Origin: Piezodorus guildinii
Lineage: Eukaryota; Arthropoda; Insecta; Hemiptera; Pentatomidae
Direction: 5' to 3'
DNA length: 64,000 nt
Assembly: GCA_023052935.1 (NCBI GenBank)
Contig: CM041292.1
Span: forward strand, 114,357,436 to 114,421,435
The notes beneath the pieces are model-generated. The model did not search any database. It saw nothing but the letters and a program-made list of their open reading frames with translations, and was not told the origin of the DNA. Of the stretch, positions 23,201 to 33,201 are shown in pieces. Numbering within the stretch: position 1 is the stretch's first letter; each line of letters starts with the position of its first letter. The position numbers and the translations under genes were made by a program.

Positions 23201-26200
23201 AAGTGCTCACTATCTTTTTTTAAATCATGTTATTTGTTGTTACATAACACAAAGTAGAAAACCACTCACTAATAGGTTCAGTATAAGAAACCTGATTATG
23301 TGATAAGCAATGTTACATTATTATAGCCACTCTATCAGTATTACTGAATGAGGAAAATTAGGCTTAAAGGACAAGATTACTTATTCTTTATGATATTTGC
23401 AAAGTACCTTGCAAGATATACAACAGCCTGAGCAAGGACAACATCACATTCAGGCATTCCAATAAGTTGGCACCCCTGCATTGCTGACACAGCCAAAGTT
23501 AGAGCCATAGGATCACTCAATCCTATAACAGATAATATTTTGCAAATCAGTGGTACATTTTAAATTAATATAAACTAGTAGAAAGCCATTTATATTTAAA
23601 AAATGAATATTAAATCATAAGATAAAGATATTTCTTAAATTTAAAAATGCTGCAAATTATTATACAATTGTTTATTATTTCCAAATAACTATTATATAGC
23701 TGTTAATAAGCAATTAACCAATATTTAAAGCAATAAATAATTCAAAGGAAAATGGTATATCACCACTGCTAATTTCAAAATGCCATATCTCTGATAGTTC
23801 TAAACTTATTTTTTTTTTTATTCACCCCTACCTCGCCTTGTAGGCTATACAGGGGTTTCTCGAGCACCAGGGGAAGAAGAAAACTCCCCCTCTCTTTTAC
23901 AATTATTCACAGTTTTGTGGTTAAGAAACACTAATAATTTTTTTCTCTATCTTTAAAAATAACTGAGTTATTGAATTAAATCACTTAATCAGCTGCCATT
24001 TTAAAAATAACCAGCTGATATCAACATATAGGTTTTAGGATCATTGTTGGATGCCCCAGTATTTTTGAAGTGATTAAAAAAAAAAATGGTCCAGTAGTTT
24101 TGGATAAATTCGTGGAAGGTGGAAAAACAGATTTTTTTTTTTAATTCGTTATTCTGGTTCTACGTATGTTGAATGGTAAGTTCACAAATTTTGAGTGGGG
24201 GTAATTTTTTGTTAGATTGATTACAAAGGTTCATTATTGAAAACAATAAACCAAAATCTTTGTATGAGGAAGATGGTTGGGGGTGCGGTCATAAATTAAA
24301 AACACACATTTAAAATAAGTGTTATTTTAATTATGTGCAGACGTTTCGGCCTACAATGTGGGCCTTCATCAGGGCTAAAATAAACAAGATAACAACCAAT
24401 GTAATTATATACTTAATAATGCGTTAGGTATATAATAATAATATGACAGTAATAAATTATGGGAACATAAATAATATTAAATGTAAAATGATAATAAGAT
24501 GACAATTATAAAGTATGGAAATAAGGTGACAGTTATAAAGTATGGAAATAAACAAAATTAAGATGATACTTATAAAGTATGGAAGTAAACATAATTGAGA
24601 TGATAATATTGTAATGAGAATATATAAATATTTTTTTTATATATTACCTTTACTCTTCTTTTTTTATATATTACCTATACTCTTAACTATGTTTTTAATA
24701 TATTACCGTCATATATCAACTCAAAATTGTTAATATTTAAAATTTTAATTGTTCACATATTTTTCCTTTATCATTTTTTTTCATTTACTTAGTCTCTCTT
24801 TATATATTCTCATTACAATATTATCATCTCAATTATGTTTACTTCCATACTTTATAACTATCATCTTAATTTTGTTTATTTCCATACTTTATAACTGTCA
24901 CCTTATTTCCAAACTTTATAATTCTCATCTTATTATCATTTTACATTTAATATTATTTATGTTCCCATAATTTATTACTGTCATATTATTATTATATACC
25001 TAACGCATTATTAAGTATATAATTACATTGGTTGTTATCTTGTTTCTTTTAGCCCTGATGAAAGCCCACATTGTAGGCCAAAACGTCGGCACATAATTAA
25101 AATAACACTTATTTTAAATGTGTGTTTTTAATTTATGACCGCACCCCCAACCATCTTCCTCATCTAATTTCTCAAGGGTCAACAAAACTCCATCATTACA
25201 AAATCTTTGTAATATGACATAAAAGAGCTGTTGACCACTCTGGCTGCATTTTCTCGCTCATTCACAAATAAAACATTATTTCATAAAGCTCATTAGGGAC
25301 TGTATCTCTTCTATATTTCAATAGCTCTGCTGGTACACAGTCAATCATAGGAGTTATATAATTTTTTGTGCTGTGGAGCATGCCCATAATCTCTTCCCTC
25401 TCAGTTGGTGCTTCCACTTCATCTCTCTAGTCATTTTCTAGAGATTGATCCAAATCAAAGTTCTGCCTAGATACAGAGTATTCATTACCTTCTTCTTATT
25501 CCCTTTCAATTTGGAAACCAAGTGTCCATCTATACATTATATCTCACCTGCTCGTCAGAAGATCATCACTTTTGTCTTTGATGGAGTACCGTCTTGGCTT
25601 CTTATCCCATTTAATAGATTTCACACTCCTAAAGAAACCTCACGTATTTTTATCTTAATATACTCTCTTTACTTATGCCGCCAGAGACTGCTAGCTTCAT
25701 CCTCTGGCTGCTGTAGGAGTTCAGTCAAGCATCATTCCTTTCATACATCAATCTAAACCACTCCTTTTCAAACTAATCAGACCATTTTGTTGAAGTCCGA
25801 GAACTTCTTCAGCAGAAGATTTCAGTCACTTCTGAGCGGGTTGAAAAACTGTCAAAGTGAACTTGAAGAAAAAAAAAAACTATGTAGCATTATTTTTACT
25901 TTCACTTACCTATATATGAAATATATAGTAATGGAAAGTATTGCGATCGTGAAAATTTTTTAATTCTAGTTTTCAACAGAAATACACGTTTTAGGGTCTA
26001 TGCTATAGCAATTGTTTCAACAAAATCGATGAACCAGAAGGGTCTCTTTATACCAAACATTTACCACCTCTTTATCAGGTCCCCTGAGTCCAAATAACCA
26101 AGTCCTGCAAAAATGTCTGAGTGTGTGTTAACTCCTGGGCGAAAATGAAAGTCCTATGAAACAGAAATTTCATATTTAAGACCACTATAAGCTGGATGAT

Positions 26201-29200
26201 CTACTTTGTACCATGCATTTTGCACCTGTTTACGATATTCTCAAAAACGGTTCTAACGATTTTGATTAAACTCTATATATCGATATAAAATTTAATGGGT
26301 TTTAATAATGATGGGATATTTCATTCTGATTGAAATAGTCTAAAAGGGCTTAAATGCCGATATTTTAAATTTTCTTCCTCTAAAGTACCTTTAATTTTGT
26401 AGATACTAAAAAAATAACAATACAATCTTCTAATCGACGATAAAAAACAGGTAGATATATAAGTTGAACTAATTTGATCTCTAACTAAAGGAGAAAAATG
26501 CAAAAATATTTTTTTAATTCAATTTTTTGTTTTTGAGGATAAGAACAGTAATATAGATGGGTAATATACCGTTGGAAAGCTAAAGATTTTAGAAAAAATA
26601 TTATCTTATACACAAGCTTGTAAAAGTTAATAAACAGTGATGAAAAGCCGATAAAACTAACTGATTATTATTTCAGATAATAATGTAATAATATAATAAA
26701 TTTGCTTACCGACATCTTCGCTGGCCGCTCTGACCAACCTCCTAGCAATGAACAGAGGGTCCTCTCCACCTTCCAACATCCTTGTCAGCCAATACAGAGA
26801 CGCATTATCATCTGAAGCTCTGATCGACTTATGCAAAGCAGATATCATATTATAATGCTCTTCACCTTTTCTGTCATACATCAAATGGGACCTCTAAAAA
26901 AAAAAAAAAGTTCCAACTAAACATTCGGCTCATTCCCAAAGATAATTAATAATCTTGAGCAGTTTAAAATCAAAACCTTAATTCCATTTTTTATATCATC
27001 CAATGATATCAATGAATCATTTCTTTCATTGGTACTTCTAGAGCTTACTGCCATCTGTAAACTATTTAATGCAATCCTAGCATCTCCATCAGACATTTCT
27101 GCCAGCCATGTTAGAGTCTCTTTTTCTATTAGAAATCTAATACATAAAAAATAAACAATAATAACTCATTAGCTTAGAAACATTACAATATACAAAACTA
27201 TAAAATTTAGAATGAAATATAATCTATTAAAATGAATCAAACAAATTTTGTTCAAAAACAATTAACCTCTTTATACTAGCATGTATAACCTCTTTACACA
27301 ATTCTTTTTTTTTTTTTTTAATTTATTTATTTAGAAATAATACAATCTGCCACAATGTTGGGCAATGAGTATTAATGCTATAAGAAGTCATTCATTCCTT
27401 ATGTACAATAAATAAAAAAAATAAAATAAAATAAAATAAAAATTCAAAGAAGAATAAATAAAAATAAAATAAATAGATAATAATAATCTTAGTCACATTC
27501 ATACATATATATACAATTACATACTGCCCTTGATCTCGAATCGAACCCGACGCCACAAGTGATGTCGGACCCGAGGCCAGGATCCGCGCTTCTCAGTCAG
27601 TCGCATCACCGGTCTGAATAAGCCAGTGGAGACTGAGAGAGGGGGCTAGAGCCACAGACTCTCAGGCATGAGTGGAGAAGCTGGCCATTGCCAATACTCA
27701 GCATTGCTTATTATAAGAGGTCTCTAGGCCACTGCCGCTTCAACCTACGAGGAGGGCTACAGGGATGGCTGGAGCTAGATAGGGATTGGGATAAAGGATT
27801 AGGAAGGTGAGTTAGCCTCTGGTGGAAGTTTAAGAATTTAGATGGAAGTAGAACGAGGACAAATGGGATATTCAGGTCATTGTGTAAGGTCTTGTTTGTA
27901 ACATAGTAGGGAGCATTGACTATTGTTCTGAGGACTTTGGACTGAAAGGATTCGATACGCTTGATGTTCGAAAATTTAGTTGTCCCCCACAGTTCGAGTC
28001 CGTAAGTCCAAATCGGTTTTAGAATTGTTTTGTAAAGTAATAGTTTATTGGCAACAGAAAGTTTTGATGTTCTGTTTAGTAGTCTATATAGTTGGCCGTT
28101 TCGTCTGTTGAGTTCTTGTCGTTTAATTCAAGTGTGTGGGTTCCAGGTTAGTCTTTTGTCTAGTAGGAAACCCAGATACCGGACTGTGTCAGAACAGGGA
28201 AGGGGTATGGAGTTGAAATTGACTTGTGGACAGGATCTGCGGCGAAGGGTAAAGGTGATGTGCTTACATTTGGATTCATTAATTTTGATACGCCAATTAG
28301 TGTACCAAAATTCAATGGAGGATAGGTGTCTTTGTAGATAGAAAGATGCCATTTCGGGATCTGAATGGGTTGATAAAATGGCAGTATCGTCGGCAAAAGT
28401 TGCTAAGAAGGTATCAGGATCCGTGGGTGTATCAGCTGAAAATAGGAGATAGAGGACAGGACCTAGGACACTACCTTGAGGTACACCAGCCTCAATCAGG
28501 TAACTATTGGAAAATTCTGAACCAGAGCGGAGTCTGAAGGAACAGTTTGAAAGGTAGGATCGTAGGATTAGATATAAGGATTGGGGTAAATAGGTTTTTA
28601 GTTTGAAAAGCATGCCATCGTCCAAGACCCGGTCGAATGCCTGAGCAACGTCCAGAAAGGCACCAGTGCAATATTGCTTGTTTTCAAGTGCAAAGGATAT
28701 ATGGTCAACCACACGTAGGCCTTGTTGTACAGTGGAATGCTGTGAGCGGAATCCGAACTGGTGGAAAGGAATTTCAATTAATTGTAGGATACGCTTAAGA
28801 AGGATTTTTTCAAAGATTTTTGAAAGGATCGGAGGGAGGCTAATAGGCATTTAGGATGAGGTGTTGTTAGGAGGTTTACCAGGTTTGGGAAAAAGAAGAA
28901 TGGTGGAGTGTTTCCACACCAAAGGAAAGTGGGTTGTACGGAGGATACTATTACAGAGGTAGGTAAGGAATATAATTGCTTTTTGGGGCAGTTGACGTAG
29001 GATTTTAGAACTGAGGAGGTCGTAGCCAGGAGATTTTTGAGGTTTCAGTTTATTTATAAGGAATTTGACCTCAGAGGGTTAATAGCTTTGAGGGGTGGAG
29101 AAAGAGGAATTGGTGAAGAGAGGAATTCCTTTACGTTAGCTGTATGGGCAGGATTGAGTTCGGGGTGGGGGGTAAAAACGTTAGATAGGTATTTGGCAAA

Positions 29201-32200
29201 TTCTTCAGCTCTAGTCTCATCTGACGAAGCCCAGGATCTATCTTCATGTCGGATGGGACGGGAGATGAATTGGTATTTAAGAACTTTTTTGGTTGCTTCC
29301 CAGAGGGAATTGTTGCAAGCAGATAAAGAAGAAAGGTAGGAATTGTAGGATTGGGATCGAAAGGAATCTAATTTCTTTTTAGCTAATTTGGTATAATAAT
29401 TGTAGGATTTACGATCGTCTGGGTGTCTGGTTCACACAATTCTAGCAAAAAACAAAAAACAAAGGAAGAACATACAAAGAATAAGTTACCTATGGTGAAC
29501 TTAAAGACAACTATTTTTTTTTTTACATATGCCATCTCGAATTCGCTTTATATTTTTTCATACAGGTAAGTTGAATAAAAAATTGAAAGATGCACATAAA
29601 CTAAAACACATTTTCTTAATATGTTCATGAATAAAAAAATAAATCCCTAATTAGCTTACATTTTTTTATCATTCAGTTTCCAGTAAATTCTATAGACATC
29701 AGGAAGCAATAAAAAGGGCTAGAGTACAGGAATAGAAAAAAATTGGTCTAGAATTTATGCTAGTCATGAATTCAATAATATGCCGCAAGAGGCACCAAGA
29801 TAATCCCAACATATTAAAAATAATAATAAAACAATCCCAACTCAACAAAAAAGACAGCCCAAGAGACTATGCTATTTATAGGTAAATTAGTCTTTTGTCT
29901 GTGATCTAAAAAATGTAAAATTACATCCAAAGTAAAAAAATATGACAAATCATGCCAAAGTAACTAGAGAAAGAAGATGCAGGTCCACCCTGGGGGGAAT
30001 AAGAAGGATCATTTCAGACGCATATGCAAGATACTTGACAAATGTAAAATGAGGTGGTAACTTCAACATAATAAAAAGTGCGAATCGAGAAAATAAATTT
30101 AATGGAATTACTGCTAACATTAAAGGTGAGACTGAGTGTTTTATTAACCCATTACATCCATAAATAAAGTCATTTCACTAGGATAAAACTCAGTGACCTT
30201 TTGCTAAGCTAAAAAAAAAAAAAATGTTTGTGAGTATATATTTTCAAAATTTCTTCCTTTAAAACACCTTTAATTTAAAAAAATTCACCATAACTAAAAG
30301 TCCTATGAAACTGAAATTTCATATTTAAGACCACTATACGCCCGAGATGTTACAGAAACTTTTTCATCAAAATCAGCTGACCTGAAGATCTACTTTGTAC
30401 TATGCATTTTGCACCTGTTTACGATTTTCTCAAAAACGGCTCCAATGATTTTGATTAAACTCGCTATATTGATGTAAAAATTAATCGTCTTTAATATCAT
30501 GTAAGTTTCATTCAGATTAAAATAGTCTGACAGGGTTTAAATGCCAATATTTTAAATTTTCTTCCTCTGAAAAAACTTTAATTTTGTAGATTCAGAAAAA
30601 TTAATCATTTTATCTTGTTAGAATTGATAAAAAAAATGGGTAAATATACAAGTTGAAATAATTTGATAACCTACTAAAGGAGAAAAGGTCAAATATATAA
30701 TTTTAGTATCATAGAATAGTAATATAGATGAATAATCCACCGATGGATAGCTAAAGATTTTAGAAAAAATGTTATCTTATATATATAGTTGTATAAGGTA
30801 ATGGAGAGTGATAAAAAGCGGATAAAAATAAGTAATCGTTGTAGATAATTTCAATGTAAGATTATTTAATCTAAAATAAATTTTTTCCATATGTAATTCT
30901 TTAAACTTTTTTCCAACATCAACTTTATTTAAAAGTTTTTTAATTTATTTTAACAACGGAGGTAAGTGAAAGACATATGTTGCATGTTCCAGATTATTTT
31001 AATCATGAAATTAATATAGTTACTGGACAAAAATACCAATAGTCAGAAACCAAAATGACAATGTTAAGAGAAACACAACCAAATTTAGGACTAGGCGTTG
31101 ATGACCTTAGGGTTTTACGCCTTAAAACCTAAACAAACAAACAACCAAATTTAAAAATTTTGGCATTTTGTGAATGCAGTTTTCAACAACTTTTATTTCA
31201 TGATTTTTTTCTCCTAGATTATTGATTTTCAAGCTTCAGACTATAACACTGCATCAGTTATTGATTGTGTGGAAAAAAGTAATGTGCTTTTGGATTATAC
31301 CACTAGACCAAACTAGTGGTAGTACTGATTTGATGCTCAATTTAATGTTCTTTCATGTTATTCAGCCAATGTTTTTGAAGAATGTACTACTTGACAAAAA
31401 AACAAAAGAAATTTGAAGTTTTCCAAGATCAGTATTTGTCATTTTACATAGCTGTATACAAAGTTTAAAATAATAGAACTAAGTAAAAATAATAGAATCA
31501 CATTTTTGTTTGTTTGTTTATTTATTTAACGTCACTTTATGCTACTATGGCTAATCGGACGAAAATCCGACATCACATTTTTAACTACTAATGCAACTTA
31601 TGGTATACACAAGTAACTAAATTCTTATAAACCTAGATTAACTAGAGAAAATAATAGATTTCATAAAAAGGAACTATCAAATATTAGAAATAATATGAAA
31701 ATCAAAAGAAGATTCTGATAACCAAGTGAGTTAGAATAGAAAAACTTACTTATGCTGATTTTGTTGGACACTGATTGATTGGTCCATTATTCCTAGATCA
31801 AGTTGTGGAGTTGCATTAACCAATATAGCAAATATGTCATCCACTTTCAGCTTTTCAAAAACAAAAACCCTACATCGACTAAGCAAAGCATTATTTAAAG
31901 TGAATGAAGGATTTTCTGTTGTTGCTCCTATCAACGTTATGAGACCACTCTCAACTGATGGTAAAAATATGTCTTGTTGCAATTTGTTGAACCGATGAAT
32001 TTCATCCATGAATAGAACAGTCTTCCTTTTGAACGAATTAAGTTCATTTTTAGACACTTGAACAAGGTCCTTGATATCATTCACACCTGATGATGTTGCT
32101 GACAACTTCACAAATCGGTAGTTATCTTTACCTTGGCACATGTTTTGAATTACATGGGCAAGTGAAGTCTGTAAAAACAAAAGAAAATTAATGCTGAACA

Positions 32201-33141
32201 TATTACCTACCAAGACCATCTATTTATCATAATGACCGAAATCTATATTTATAATGTCATGTTGAAAGATTTAATTAGAAAAACTGATATAGTGTTATCA
32301 AGTAAATTAAACTCATAAATAGAGGTCATTTTCATATAGGTAAAAAAAAGTTACACCCCAGAGTATAAGGTCCTTTCAATGAAGCATTTTTTTTTTTTTT
32401 GAAATAATATTTTTATATCATCAAGGCTTAATCCATGTTGATAAATAGATGTTATATTAATTGATTTAATTGTCCTGTCAAGCATGAGATTTGAACTACT
32501 TAACTAGATTTTTTTAATATTTATTTCAAACCTCTTTTACTAGCGTTTCTCTCTGCCCTATTCAAGAACATTTAGGCATATATTAAGGCTGTAATAACTT
32601 TGTCAATGCATAAGTGCAATTTGTCACAGGAAATCTTTCAAATGATCTGTACATGATGCTGTTGTAAAGTAAATGGAGCAAGGGTTGATCATATTGGTAC
32701 TCCTGCCCTTACCAGATATATATATATATATATTGCTATGTATCGAGAATACTAGGAGGAATAGAAATAATTAAGAATCGTTTCAAATGGAGCAGTTTCC
32801 GGGCTACAAGCAAAAACGTTTCTTAGTAGGGCTATACAAAAAAATACACCCCTCCACTCATAAAGCAGGGATAGCGGAGTACCTAGGGAGTCTGAGCCAG
32901 GACAAGGAAGCGGAAGTCCAGCCGCGTACGGAGGAGGCCAGGGGGTCAAGCCAGGGAACAATTATTTAGATCTGTCAAAGGTACTTTTATATTATATTAT
33001 GTGGTAAATGCAAAACCTCAGTATTCGCGACAATGAACAATGCCTCACTGTAACAAGTTTTTTGTATCATAATATGTGTTATTCTATAAATAAATGTATA
33101 TTTTATGTTAATCATTTTATTACCCTTTATGCCACCGAAAC

Positions 33142-33201
<60 letters not shown>

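Larger units (their letters stand above)
24265..25198. mobile_element. Short foldback Penelope-like element (E2), 13-bp TSD
   Basis: CAAAATCTTTGTA flanks the element at 24252-24264 and 25199-25211. Inside are two inverted arms of about 365 bp (24264-24628 and 24799-25163) that match base for base in register without net indels. The loop of about 170 bp contains three imperfect copies of TATATATTACCTNTACTCTT. Each arm carries a hammerhead-like motif near its outer end and the terminal phrase GGGGGTGCGGTCATAAATT. A 35-bp tail (25164-25198) lies outside the palindrome on the right only. No protein is encoded. Relation to Penelope-like elements is inferred from its terminus and tail shared with the coding element at 35824-39219. 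It lies in a WRNIP1 intron, within a family B repeat. Confidence 0.8.

Noticed and set aside
24749..24970. Plus-strand frame rich in Ile, Leu, Phe and Tyr resembling a membrane protein
   Set aside because: It lies across the loop and right arm of the E2 palindrome. The composition reflects T-rich sequence, and the mirror arm has no equivalent frame.
28048..28854. Plus-strand open frames over the Jockey element
   Set aside because: They are complements of the minus-strand reverse transcriptase, which has clear RT motifs.
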